A stretch of 64,000 nucleotides of DNA, from positions 124,001 through 188,000 of the forward strand of contig JAEUWC010000020.1 of the NCBI GenBank assembly GCA_016786465.1, in the 5' to 3' direction. Under the pieces are notes generated by a model. It searched no databases. It was given only the letters and a program-made list of their open reading frames with translations, and was not told where the DNA came from. Origin of the DNA: Bdellovibrionales bacterium (lineage in GTDB: Bacteria; Bdellovibrionota; UBA1018). A program made the position numbers and the translations under genes. Shown in pieces: positions 1-8,170 of the stretch; position 1 is the first letter of the stretch, and every line of letters begins with the position of its first letter.

Positions 1-684
1 GCGGAAATGAATTCGGTTTGCGAACGGTATCCCGGAAAAATGGCCGCCGTGATGATTGAACTGGTTCAGGGTGAAGGGGGATTCAATTTTGCTCCACGCG
101 AATGGTACGTGGGGCTTTTTGAAAACGCCAAGAAGCACGGTCTAGCGATTTGGGCCGACGAAATTCAAACCTTTGCCCGTACCGGAGAACTTTTCGCATT
201 CGAGAAGTTTGACCTTGGAAATTACATCGACGTTGCGACTGTCGCCAAAGCGCTTCAAGCCAGTGCAGTGCTTTTTCGTCCCGAATACAACCCGCGCGCC
301 GGGCTTATCGCGGGAACCTTTACGGGAAGCATCACGGCACTTCGATCGGGCCGTCGCGTTTTGGAAATGCTGACCCAGGACGGTTATCTTGGAGAAAACG
401 GAAAGATTCAGAAGCTTTCGCGTGTCTTTGAATCCAAGCTGCGATCACTTCAGGAAAGAAAAAAGATTTCCGAAGTTCGCGTGATTGGATCGATGATTGC
501 GTTTCAACCGGGGCAAGGGACCATGGATCAGGTTAAGGCCTTGCTATTTAAACTGTATGAACGCGGGGTGGTCGCTTTTTACTGCGGCCATGATCCGTAT
601 CTGGTTCGGATGCTTCCTCCGTTTGGAGTCATGACCGAAGACCAGGTTCATCAAGTCTGCTCAATCGTGGAAGAGTGCCTATGA
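1..684 (+). CDS. Class III PLP aminotransferase (ArgD/AstC type), 5' end outside window
   Basis: C-terminal part of a fold-type I aminotransferase of the acetylornithine/succinylornithine family; the frame is open to base 1, so the start lies upstream. Visible family motifs are IELVQGEGG, the cofactor-binding WADEIQ with ARTG after it, the PLP-lysine segment VAKALQ, and GTFTGS in place of the usual GxTYGGNP. The PLP lysine and the aspartate that contacts the pyridine nitrogen are both present, so the enzyme looks active. The stop codon overlaps the next start (ATGA), followed by ArgE-like, AstA and AstD-like genes, which makes succinylornithine or acetylornithine the likely substrate. Family is secure; substrate is inferred from neighbours. 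Confidence 0.85.
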   Translation, partial: AEMNSVCERYPGKMAAVMIELVQGEGGFNFAPREWYVGLFENAKKHGLAIWADEIQTFARTGELFAFEKFDLGNYIDVATVAKALQASAVLFRPEYNPRAGLIAGTFTGSITALRSGRRVLEMLTQDGYLGENGKIQKLSRVFESKLRSLQERKKISEVRVIGSMIAFQPGQGTMDQVKALLFKLYERGVVAFYCGHDPYLVRMLPPFGVMTEDQVHQVCSIVEECL

Positions 685-2162
685 AACACCTGTTAGAAGA
701 CGCCAAAAGGTTAGTTCGCCTGAATTCAACCGCGAAGCACGGCAACGAAGAATTAGCCAATTTAATTCATGGAATGCTTCAAGATCGTGGAATCAAAAGT
801 CAGCTTCAGCTGGTCACGCATTCGCTGGAAGATGTTTCAAAGCGGCAATTCAACGTCATCGGCGTTTTGGGCGATCCACTGGTGGATCGGAAAATCCGCA
901 AGGGCCTTTTGCTGCTTAGCCACCTGGACACATTTCCGGCCGGCCTTTCAGAAAACTGGACCGAAACCGGGGGCGATCCTTTTGCTTTGACCGTGAAAGA
1001 CGGAAAAGTCTTTGGTCTTGGAACCGCTAGCGCGAAACTGGATTTTCTTTGCAAACTTCGCGTGATGGAAAAGTTTCGCGAAAAGAAGCTGAAAATGCCG
1101 ATTTACTTGGTGGGTACTTGCGGTCGCGAAGTGGGGATGCTGGGATCCCGCTACTTGATCAAGTCCTTAAGTCTGAACCCCAAGTATGTGATCGTCGGAG
1201 AACCGACGGATAACCGAATCATTCACGCCCACAAGTCACAGCTGATCTATCGGGTCAGTATCGGCTTCCACCAAGTGGAACGCGATTCAAAAGGTTTCAA
1301 TCGCCGCATTGACCTGCATTCTTTTGGGCGATCCGTTTGTGGAAGTTCACCCGAAAAGGGTGTCAATGCGATCGATCAGATGTTGGATTTCCTGGGCCGT
1401 GGAATTCAAAATGGGTTTGAATTTCGATTCACGACAGTCGAAGGCGGAGAATCTCCTTCACAGGTGCCTGATCGGGCGTTGGGCGAGTTTTACATGACCA
1501 CCCAACAGTTTGAAAATTTCAAACGCTTCTTCCGTGAATCCATTCGAATGGCAGGGAAAGAAAAAGCTTTTCGAGTCGAACTGGGCGGGCTTGGCGATTC
1601 GGGAATTCGATTCATTCCCGATTCCGTCTTTCGTGCAGTACTTGAAGTGCAAAGTTTCTTCAAAAAGACAGCGGAAGTCCTGGCGACGCGACACGACCCT
1701 AGTTTTGATCCCGGAATCAGCACCGTGAACTTAAGCCGAATCGAACCCTTTACTTCAGCGATTCAAATGACTTTCGATGTTCGGCTTTTGCCTGCGCAGG
1801 TTCAGTCCGAAGTACTTGCCCAAATCGAAGCAGGCGTTCAACAGATTGCTTCAAAGTATCCGTCGTTGAACATTCGCGGTACCTTGGACAAAAAAGTTTC
1901 GTCGCTCAGTCTTCCGTCTGAAAGTCAGTGGGTTCAAATCTGCCAAGAATCGTTGAAGGGTGCTGAAATTCCGCCGGTTATGAGCAAAAAATCAACGGCT
2001 TCAGAAGCCGCACTATTTCAAGAAGCCGGCTACGACGCGGTTTCGTTTGGTCCCGGAAGTTCGCAATCGGTTGCGGGTTCCCCCAATGAACACGGTCTTT
2101 TGACCCAAATCGAAAAGGCAGTTGCCTTCTATTCGGAACTGATCGAGCGCACCTGCCTATGA
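681..2162 (+). CDS. M20 (ArgE/DapE-like) metallopeptidase homologue, active site degenerate
   Basis: A 493-residue relative of acetylornithine deacetylase. The start is taken as the ATG in an ATGA overlap with the aminotransferase stop, with GGAAGAG upstream, rather than the GTG two codons earlier. SHLDT (H81, D83), YGLGT-like FGLGT, GEPT (E174) and GVNAI show the fold. Aligned by eye to ArgE, the bridging aspartate of GTADMK is serine (S117), the base glutamate of DEE is arginine (GRE 148-150), the lid-domain GHSS histidine is absent, and the C-terminal ligand histidine (AHxPDE) is glycine (G466, in AGSPNE). Two-metal hydrolysis therefore looks impossible. It may be a structural or regulatory partner in the AST-like operon, or may use another chemistry. 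Confidence 0.8.
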   Translation: MKHLLEDAKRLVRLNSTAKHGNEELANLIHGMLQDRGIKSQLQLVTHSLEDVSKRQFNVIGVLGDPLVDRKIRKGLLLLSHLDTFPAGLSENWTETGGDPFALTVKDGKVFGLGTASAKLDFLCKLRVMEKFREKKLKMPIYLVGTCGREVGMLGSRYLIKSLSLNPKYVIVGEPTDNRIIHAHKSQLIYRVSIGFHQVERDSKGFNRRIDLHSFGRSVCGSSPEKGVNAIDQMLDFLGRGIQNGFEFRFTTVEGGESPSQVPDRALGEFYMTTQQFENFKRFFRESIRMAGKEKAFRVELGGLGDSGIRFIPDSVFRAVLEVQSFFKKTAEVLATRHDPSFDPGISTVNLSRIEPFTSAIQMTFDVRLLPAQVQSEVLAQIEAGVQQIASKYPSLNIRGTLDKKVSSLSLPSESQWVQICQESLKGAEIPPVMSKKSTASEAALFQEAGYDAVSFGPGSSQSVAGSPNEHGLLTQIEKAVAFYSELIERTCL

Positions 2163-3235
2163 TCCTTCTTCGCGAAGCCCGGGCTCGCGACCTGGATGCA
2201 TTCGAAAGGCTGGGTCAGATTCCCGGAATGTTGAACCTTTCGGGTGATCGCGACCAGATTTCACTGCGCCTTGAAAGGGCCGAAAAGTCGTTTCGCGGAA
2301 AAATTTCAAAGAAGGCGAACAGAAAATACATCTTTGTTGCAGAAGATCTTGAAACTAAGAAAGTCGTCGGAACTTCCCTGATCGCGCCCCAGCACGGCAC
2401 CCCGGAATCACCCCACTTTTACTTTGAAGTTGGAAGCGAACAGCGCTTTTCGCAAACGATCGGCACGGGTTTTATCCACGGGACTTTAGAACTGAAGTTC
2501 AATACCGATGGGCCTACCGAAATCGGCGGGTTGGCGGTTGACCTTGCTTCTAGAAACCATCCGGCGCGTGTGGGTCGGCAAATCAGCTTTGTACGATTTC
2601 TTTTCGCCGGGATTCACCGAACTTTTTTTAAGAATCAGGTCCTGGCTGAACTTCTTCCACCTCTGAATAAGAAGGGTCAGTCTCCGCTCTGGGAAGCTGT
2701 GGGAAGACGGTTTACCAATATGGATTATTTGGAAGCGGATCTTCTTTGTTCCAAGAACAAGGAATTTATTCTGTCACTTTTTCCGTCAGAAAAGATTTAC
2801 ACCACCTTTCTTCCCGCGGAAGCCCGAAACGCGATTGGCAAAGTCGGCAAGGATACCGAACCCGTGTTTCACATGCTCAAGAAGATCGGGTTTCGGTACG
2901 CCCATCACGTGGATCCGTTTGATGGGGGCCCGCACCTGATTGCCGACTTTGATCAAATCGCGCCCATTCAGGGGATTCGGAAAATTTCGCTCGACCTAAA
3001 GACATTCGATACAGCGGGTCCAATTGTGGCTTCTGGTTTGATCTGCCCGCAACCGGCTGCCAGGAATCCCCAAGAATTTAGGGCTATTCACGTCGACTTG
3101 GTGGGCAGTGATTCGTCCGGGTACAGAATTCACGCACTTCAGGGTGGGGCGTCCGACCTGAGCCAGGTGAAGGATCAGCTCGGTCTGTCGCACGGATCAA
3201 CCGTTTGCTTTATGCCGTATTATTCTGCGTCTTAA
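2159..3235 (+). CDS. astA: Arginine/ornithine N-succinyltransferase family protein
   Basis: A 358-residue protein of the AstA/AruF family, which transfers succinyl from succinyl-CoA to arginine as the first step of the AST catabolic pathway. The GNAT-like N-terminus (REARARDLDAFERL), the IGGLAVDLASR segment, RSPFWEAxGR-like SPLWEAVGRRF, and the C-terminal VDPFDGGPHLIAD match the family along its length. ATGA overlap with the preceding gene and 10 bp to the next shows tight translational coupling. AstB (succinylarginine dihydrolase) and a recognisable AstE are not in the window and may lie upstream. Because the flanking M20 and AstD-like products look inactive, the true acceptor should not be assumed to be arginine. 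Confidence 0.82.
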   Translation: MILLREARARDLDAFERLGQIPGMLNLSGDRDQISLRLERAEKSFRGKISKKANRKYIFVAEDLETKKVVGTSLIAPQHGTPESPHFYFEVGSEQRFSQTIGTGFIHGTLELKFNTDGPTEIGGLAVDLASRNHPARVGRQISFVRFLFAGIHRTFFKNQVLAELLPPLNKKGQSPLWEAVGRRFTNMDYLEADLLCSKNKEFILSLFPSEKIYTTFLPAEARNAIGKVGKDTEPVFHMLKKIGFRYAHHVDPFDGGPHLIADFDQIAPIQGIRKISLDLKTFDTAGPIVASGLICPQPAARNPQEFRAIHVDLVGSDSSGYRIHALQGGASDLSQVKDQLGLSHGSTVCFMPYYSAS

Positions 3236-3245
3236 GGGAGGGAAA

Positions 3246-4667
3246 ATGAATCTAGATCAGTTTCAGTTTCGTGGGTGCCTGATTGCCGGAAAGTTCGTTT
3301 TGCCGTCACAGCCCAATGGTTCCTGGAGTGTGCAGAATCCTTCTTTCCCCAATCGGCCTGGACCCAAGATCACCTACGAGTTCGGGCTGATTCCCGAAGC
3401 AGTTCGAGCGGCGCGAAGTGCCCAGCCCGGATGGGAAAAGACATCGCTTTCGGAAAGACTGAACTGGCTGAAAAAGTGGCAGAGTATCTTGGTCGAAAAA
3501 AAATCTGTCTTGGTTTCGGCGCTCATGGTGGAAACCGGAAAGCCTGCATGGGACGCGGAACTGGAACTTGACCGGTCGATCCAGCTTCTTTCACAGATTC
3601 CGATCAAGTTGGCTTCAACCGCGACGGGCGCACCGCTGGGTGTGCTGGCCGCAGTCACAGCATCGACCGAAGCATTGGAATCGGTGGTTTCGTTTCTTGC
3701 ATCGGCGCTCGTTACTGGAAATGCGGTGGTTCACAAGGCTTCTGAAAAAACCGTCATTCTAGCCCAGGTTATTGCCGAATCGATTTTGGAATCAGGTCTT
3801 CCGTCGGGTGTATGGAACCTGCTTCAGGGTGATCGTGAAACCGGAAGACGGCTTTGCGTCCACGAAAATATCGACGGGATCCTTTTCACGGGATCCTATG
3901 ATGTCTCGATCCGGATCAAACAGGATACCCTTCAGCAGCACTGGAAAAAGCTGATGCTTTATACGGGCGGCAAGAACACGATCCTTGCCTGGAAGGGCGC
4001 GGATCTGGAAAAAGCCGTCGAATGGACCATCGAATCCGCTTTTTCTTTCTGTGGCCAAGGAGCGTTTTCCGCATCAAGGGTGATCGTTCATGAAAGTATC
4101 GCTCAAGAATTTTTAGAAAAACTGCACCAGGCATCAAAAGCATTTCGAATTGGTCCTGCCGACGCTAATCCCTTCATGGGACCGATGATGGACCACGGAT
4201 CGGTCGACCGGTACATGAAGTTCTTAGGGGTTGCAGTTCGTGAAGGCGCCGAATTGGTCATGCGGGGTAAGGCCCTTGAGCTGGGAAAAGAGGGGGGCTT
4301 TTACGTCGCTCCATCCATCGCGTATTTGAAGGACAATTCGATTGAAGCGACGCGGAAGTCGATTTTTCAGCAGTCCGAAATGACATCGCCTTTCGTGACG
4401 TTGATTGAATCCGATGATCAGGATCACGCCATAGCGCTTGCGAATGCCACCCAGTTTGGTCTTTGTGCATCGCTTTTCAGTGACCCCATTGAAATGGAAA
4501 AGTGGGATCGCGAACTGGATTTTGGATTGATCCTAAAGAATCAGGCGACCACGCGTAGGAAAGGCACTGAAAGCGTGATTGGTCGGAAAAAAAGCGGAAA
4601 CCATCGCAAGGCGGGTCTGGGGCTATTGGAAGAATGTTGTTGGCCCGTAAGCGAATCAGGCGCCTGA
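3246..4667 (+). CDS. AstD-like aldehyde dehydrogenase homologue lacking catalytic residues
   Basis: A 473-residue aldehyde dehydrogenase superfamily member, closest to succinylglutamate-semialdehyde dehydrogenase: the C-terminal SGNHRK...CCWPV stretch is AstD-like. The start has a strong AAGGGAGGG Shine-Dalgarno. The NAD-binding lysine is kept (VVHKASE, K164). The three residues needed for chemistry are not: the oxyanion-hole asparagine of the YNFPGHL region is T141 (TASTEAL), the general-base glutamate of ELGG is Y239 (YTGGK), and the nucleophile of GQRCTC is A273 (GQGAFS). The frame is otherwise intact with no decay, so it seems to be a maintained pseudoenzyme, perhaps a scaffold or acyl-group binder. 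A bidirectional terminator follows. Confidence 0.82.
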   Translation: MNLDQFQFRGCLIAGKFVLPSQPNGSWSVQNPSFPNRPGPKITYEFGLIPEAVRAARSAQPGWEKTSLSERLNWLKKWQSILVEKKSVLVSALMVETGKPAWDAELELDRSIQLLSQIPIKLASTATGAPLGVLAAVTASTEALESVVSFLASALVTGNAVVHKASEKTVILAQVIAESILESGLPSGVWNLLQGDRETGRRLCVHENIDGILFTGSYDVSIRIKQDTLQQHWKKLMLYTGGKNTILAWKGADLEKAVEWTIESAFSFCGQGAFSASRVIVHESIAQEFLEKLHQASKAFRIGPADANPFMGPMMDHGSVDRYMKFLGVAVREGAELVMRGKALELGKEGGFYVAPSIAYLKDNSIEATRKSIFQQSEMTSPFVTLIESDDQDHAIALANATQFGLCASLFSDPIEMEKWDRELDFGLILKNQATTRRKGTESVIGRKKSGNHRKAGLGLLEECCWPVSESGA

Positions 4668-4672
4668 AAATG

Positions 4673-4704
4673 AAAAAGGAAGGACTTTGGGTCCTTCCTT
4701 TTTT
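4673..4704. terminator. Bidirectional intrinsic terminator
   Basis: A 13-bp perfect stem (AAAAAGGAAGGAC against GTCCTTCCTTTTT) with a 5-base loop TTTGG and T runs on both strands. It sits between the convergent AstD-like gene and the cold-shock gene and can end both transcripts. Confidence 0.9.
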
Positions 4705-4731
4705 ACCTGCAAATTTTTAACGCTTCAAAGC

Positions 4732-4947
4732 TTACTGAGTTGCAGCTGCTTTGTTGACGTTCGAAGCTTGAGGGCCTTTCGGTCCGTCAATCAATTCGAA
4801 ATCAACGCGTTGACCTTCGGCGAGGGTTTTGAATCCATCGCCTTGGATAGCGGAATAGTGCACGAAAACATCGCGATCAATTCCGTCGGCTTGGATGAAG
4901 CCGAAACCTTTGCTGTCATTGAACCATTTTACGAGTCCGGTTGCCAT
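4732..4947 (-). CDS. Cold-shock protein, CspA family
   Basis: A 71-residue single cold-shock domain protein that binds single-stranded RNA/DNA and acts as an RNA chaperone. RNP1 (KGFGFIQ) and RNP2 (DVFVHYSAI) are intact, and [10 protein letters not shown] is the classic N-terminus. It has an AGGGGGTG Shine-Dalgarno 7 bases before the ATG, and an AT-rich upstream region of about 250 bases shared with no other start. The leader probably carries the promoter, but no strong -35/-10 pair is clear. It is monocistronic between two terminators. Family assignment is firm; whether it is cold-induced or constitutive cannot be told. Confidence 0.95.
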   Translation of the reverse strand: MATGLVKWFNDSKGFGFIQADGIDRDVFVHYSAIQGDGFKTLAEGQRVDFELIDGPKGPQASNVNKAAATQ

Positions 4948-5048
4948 TCGAACACCCCCTAGAAAAAAAGTAGAAGAGCAACGTTTGAGTCAACTAATCG
5001 TGTCGGGTCCCAATCGTCAATTGAATTTTTGAAGCTTTCATTAAAAAA

Positions 5049-5068
5049 GTATCCACATTTCATCCACA
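5049..5068 (+). promoter_or_regulatory. Two tandem DnaA-box-like 9-mers
   Basis: GTATCCACA and TCATCCACA, each one base from the consensus TTATCCACA, lie 11 bp apart start-to-start, which is one helical turn, in the AT-rich region upstream of the cold-shock gene. No dnaA, dnaN or other origin genes are near, so a replication origin is unlikely. DnaA-dependent regulation or chance are the alternatives. Confidence 0.25.
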
Positions 5069-5132
5069 AATTCTTGTTTTGGAAAATCGATGAAATTCAC
5101 CGCAAAAACGGCCTAAAATTGAAAACTCAAAA

Positions 5133-5164
5133 AAAACGGGCCGCCAATTCAGGCGACCCGTTTT
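5133..5164 (-). terminator. Intrinsic terminator of the secreted unknown-protein gene
   Basis: AAAACGGG plus CGCC pairs with GGCG plus CCCGTTTT with one internal mismatch and a 6-base loop; on the minus strand the stem is followed by eight T. It lies 30 bp past the stop of the gene at 5195-6907. Confidence 0.85.
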
Positions 5165-5194
5165 GATTTTATTCTTCTAGAACCGTGCGTCAAA

Positions 5195-6907
5195 TTACAT
5201 GACGAACTGGGGTCCGCCGTTGGTCAACGGAACCGTGGTGTTGATTCCGTAGTTACCACCGCTCCAAAGTGCTGATGGAGTCGTTGACGGATTGTAGAAC
5301 GATTGACCTTGAGCCTGGGTTGGTCTCCAGCCGCTGTTGAAAGTCACAGCACCTGGGTTCTGGGGGCCATTGTTGGTAAACATTGGGCTTTGTCCATAGC
5401 CGCCGCCGAAGTCCAAGCCGCCACCGAAATCCATTCCGCCGCCCATGTTCATCATGTAGCCGCCTTGCAATTCACGCCATTCTTCCAAGCGACGATTGTA
5501 TTCTTCGATCTGGCGCTGCTGACGAACGTACTGAGCTTGTTGCGGGATCTTGTAGCGAACGGTCTGAATCGCTTGCTTCGCCGTCATGCAAGCTTCCAAG
5601 CTTCCGGTCTTGCTGTTGCAGCTGTCCTTGCGCAAGTCCTGAAGGCGATCCAACACTTCGTTACGCTTTTCGCGGTAAACCGAGCGGTCTGATACACCGT
5701 CGGACGCAATCGCAAGAAGTTCGTTCATTTGAATTTCAGTGATGTTGTTTTCGAAGCGAAGTTTGTTTGCATCGCTGACACCATCAAATCCTTGCGCTTG
5801 GCGAATTGTTTCGATCGACTTGGCATAGGCGTCGTTGCCCAGTGCTTTGTCTTTCTGGTACTGCTGCGCAATTTTTTGGAAAACCACTGCGAAATCGTTG
5901 CCGGTCAAGCCTTCTGGCGACTTCATGCGAAGTTCTTCTAGTTCTTCGCGTAGAGCATCCAGTTCTCCGGAATCCATATCGTTAATTTTCTTGGCGTATG
6001 CCGCCAAAAGGTCTTTGTGGGCCTTCTTGACTTCTTCTTCAAGGTTTCCTTTGAATTCGTTCAAGTCTTTCAGAATGGTCAAGGCTTCCAAAGCAACTTT
6101 CATTTCGTCGACGTTCTTACGGCATTCCTTGAATTGCTTATTCAAGGCTTTGACGTAGTTTTCGTGATCGCGGGTTTCAATAATCTTGCTTCCGACGTGG
6201 ACGATTTCGCCACGGCCAGGAATATCGTGGAACCGAGCCGCGTTGGCAGGTTGAGCAGGATCAACTGATTCGATTCCCAGGTTGATCAATGCGTTTTCGT
6301 TCAAAGAAATCAGGTTTCCTTCGCGAGCCGCATCGTTCAATTGGCTATAGGTTTCCGTCCCGAAGCTGCAAGCTTGGGTCACGTTCAAATTAGCGCCGCA
6401 AGCCGCGATCTTGTCCTTTTGTTCCTTCACGCAGGCCAAGCCACCGCCAAGGTCGACCACGCGAACGCCGTGGTAGGCCTTACCGTTGGTTCCGGTTCCA
6501 GGGGAAGTCGATTGAACCAATTTGAATTTTGCGTCGCAAGCTTTGAAAGAAACGCCGTAAACGCGGTAATTGTTTCCTTCGCGAACCAGATCGAAACCCT
6601 TGAAGGTATCGACCACTTCGGCTGCAGTTAAGTCGCGCGAAACCGTGCTCACACCATAAAGGCGATCGTAGGTGGCTTTGTGGCGGGCCAACTTTGGATA
6701 GTCGACATCCAATCGAGCCTTCGCGTCTTTACATTCTTTGGTTTTGGCATTGCCGCACTTTGCGACCGTCTTTTCGTCGCGTGCGATTCGCCATTCGGCG
6801 TTTCCGATCCAGGACTTCAGATCGGCTTCACTGGGTTGCGTCTGAGCGAGTGCGGACATCGGAAAAGCCGCTGCTACGATCAAGAAAACAAGTTGGTTCT
6901 TTGCCAT
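5195..6907 (-). CDS. Secreted coiled-coil protein of unknown function
   Basis: I do not recognise this 570-residue protein. The start chosen is MAKNQLVFLI, with GAGGAG six bases upstream, which gives a clear signal peptide ending ALAQ; an upstream in-frame ATG would bury it. Residues about 20-250 carry scattered cysteines (KCGNAK, KECKD, KACDAK, AACGAN, QACSF) that could form disulfides in the periplasm. About 270-480 is charged and helical, probably coiled coil (EELEELR, EEYNRRLEEW). The last about 90 residues are low complexity, rich in Gly, Met, Asn and Tyr (MGGGMDFGGG). It stands alone, with its own terminator and a sigma-54-like promoter. An envelope or surface structural role is conceivable, but nothing shows it. 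Confidence 0.8.
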   Translation of the reverse strand: MAKNQLVFLIVAAAFPMSALAQTQPSEADLKSWIGNAEWRIARDEKTVAKCGNAKTKECKDAKARLDVDYPKLARHKATYDRLYGVSTVSRDLTAAEVVDTFKGFDLVREGNNYRVYGVSFKACDAKFKLVQSTSPGTGTNGKAYHGVRVVDLGGGLACVKEQKDKIAACGANLNVTQACSFGTETYSQLNDAAREGNLISLNENALINLGIESVDPAQPANAARFHDIPGRGEIVHVGSKIIETRDHENYVKALNKQFKECRKNVDEMKVALEALTILKDLNEFKGNLEEEVKKAHKDLLAAYAKKINDMDSGELDALREELEELRMKSPEGLTGNDFAVVFQKIAQQYQKDKALGNDAYAKSIETIRQAQGFDGVSDANKLRFENNITEIQMNELLAIASDGVSDRSVYREKRNEVLDRLQDLRKDSCNSKTGSLEACMTAKQAIQTVRYKIPQQAQYVRQQRQIEEYNRRLEEWRELQGGYMMNMGGGMDFGGGLDFGGGYGQSPMFTNNGPQNPGAVTFNSGWRPTQAQGQSFYNPSTTPSALWSGGNYGINTTVPLTNGGPQFVM

Positions 6908-6948
6908 AAAATACTCCTCGGTCTTTGAATCTCTCTTCACCCCAATAG

Positions 6949-6964
6949 AGCAAGCGGTGGGCCA
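6949..6964 (-). promoter_or_regulatory. Sigma-54 (-24/-12) type promoter
   Basis: On the minus strand TGGCCCACCGCTTGCT matches the consensus TGGCAYRNNNNTTGCW at all fixed positions but one, with the GG and GC spaced correctly. The predicted transcript start is about 30 bases before the ATG at 6907. If real, the secreted protein would need an RpoN activator. Confidence 0.45.
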
Positions 6965-7116
6965 GCCCCCTAAGCTCGGTCAAATCCAATAAAAACAAAT
7001 AGTTATGCATCATCGCGAGCGTGCCTGCCTGTTTTCCAGACAGCCATGTGTCCAAGACTTAGACAGCTTGCTTCGCCCCTTTTGGGCTGCTACGACCGTG
7101 AAACCGCAGGATTTTT

Positions 7117-8160
7117 ATGAACTCTTTTCGCCCAGCAGACCCGTTTGGCCTGACCCGCGTGATTGAACCCAAAGGGGTACTTCCGCAGCAGGCTCAATCG
7201 ATTGATCCGACGCTGCCCCTTGCCGAGGATGAACTTCAGATTTCCGTCGAAAGCCTGAATATTGATTCAGCAAGCTTTCATCAGATTTCGAAAGCCTGTG
7301 ATGGAAACCTGGATGCGATCGAAAAGCACATCCTGAATTTGGTGAAGACCCGGGGTAAGCAGCACAATCCGGTCACGGGGTCGGGCGGTATGCTGATTGG
7401 AACGGTCGAAAAGATCGGACCCAAGTTTCCCATTCAGACCAAGCCGGTTTCAGTTGGCGATCGGATCGCGACCTTGGTTTCTCTTTCGTTGACCCCGCTT
7501 TTGATTGAAAAGATTACCGCCATTCACCCCAAGATCGATCGCGTGGATGTAAAGGCCAAAGCGATCTTGTTCGCCTCTGGGCTTTTTGCACGACTGCCCA
7601 AAGACCTTCCCGAAACGGTTTCGCTGGCAGTCTTGGATGTCGCAGGCGCGCCTGCGCAGACACGGCAGCTGGTTCAGCCCGGAAATACGGTTTTGATCAT
7701 TGGGGGCGGAGGAAAATCCGGTTTGCTGTGCGCTTACGAAGCTAAGAAAAAGCCAGGAACGCGGGTTTTGGCCATAGAATATTCGGCAGCCGCAGTAGAA
7801 AGAACCAAGGGGCTGCCATTTTTTGATGACGTCATTCAAGCCGACGCGCGAAATGCGGTCGAAGTCATGCAAAAAGTTTCGGCTGCAACGGGCGGCCGAA
7901 TGGCCGATCTGGTGATCAACGTTGCAAACGTTCCCGAAACGGAAATGGCCAGCATCCTGGCCTGCCGTGCAAAAGGGATCGTCTACTTTTTCAGCATGGC
8001 TACCCATTTTACGCGCGCGGCCCTGGGTGCCGAAGGCGTAGGGGCGGATATCGATTTAAGAATTGGCAACGGATACACCGAAGGCCACGCGGACTTGGCG
8101 CTTTCGTTGATTCGCGAAAGCAAAGAACTTCAGAAGATTTTCACCGAAACGTATTGCTAA
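7117..8160 (+). CDS. kdd: L-erythro-3,5-diaminohexanoate dehydrogenase
   Basis: A 347-residue NAD(P)-dependent dehydrogenase that oxidises 3,5-diaminohexanoate to 5-amino-3-oxohexanoate in lysine fermentation. The N-terminal RVIEPKGVLPQQA, the GTRGKQHNPVTGSGGMLIG-like stretch, and a Rossmann glycine motif (IIGGGGKSG) fit Kdd, and the length is typical. It opens an operon with kamD (10 bp gap) and kamE, the enzymes that make its substrate. The other pathway genes (kamA, kce, kal) are not in the window. The 209-base upstream gap to the divergent secreted-protein gene should hold its promoter, but no clear sigma-70 site is visible. Confident call. Confidence 0.92.
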   Translation: MNSFRPADPFGLTRVIEPKGVLPQQAQSIDPTLPLAEDELQISVESLNIDSASFHQISKACDGNLDAIEKHILNLVKTRGKQHNPVTGSGGMLIGTVEKIGPKFPIQTKPVSVGDRIATLVSLSLTPLLIEKITAIHPKIDRVDVKAKAILFASGLFARLPKDLPETVSLAVLDVAGAPAQTRQLVQPGNTVLIIGGGGKSGLLCAYEAKKKPGTRVLAIEYSAAAVERTKGLPFFDDVIQADARNAVEVMQKVSAATGGRMADLVINVANVPETEMASILACRAKGIVYFFSMATHFTRAALGAEGVGADIDLRIGNGYTEGHADLALSLIRESKELQKIFTETYC

Positions 8161-8170
8161 GGGGAATTCC

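Noticed and set aside
1-4667. Complete functional AST arginine catabolic operon
   Set aside because: AstB and AstE are not seen, and the M20 and AstD-like products lack catalytic residues.
6828-7055. Open frame of 75 codons on the minus strand upstream of the secreted protein
   Set aside because: It overlaps the signal-peptide gene in another frame, has no Shine-Dalgarno, and holds the sigma-54 element.
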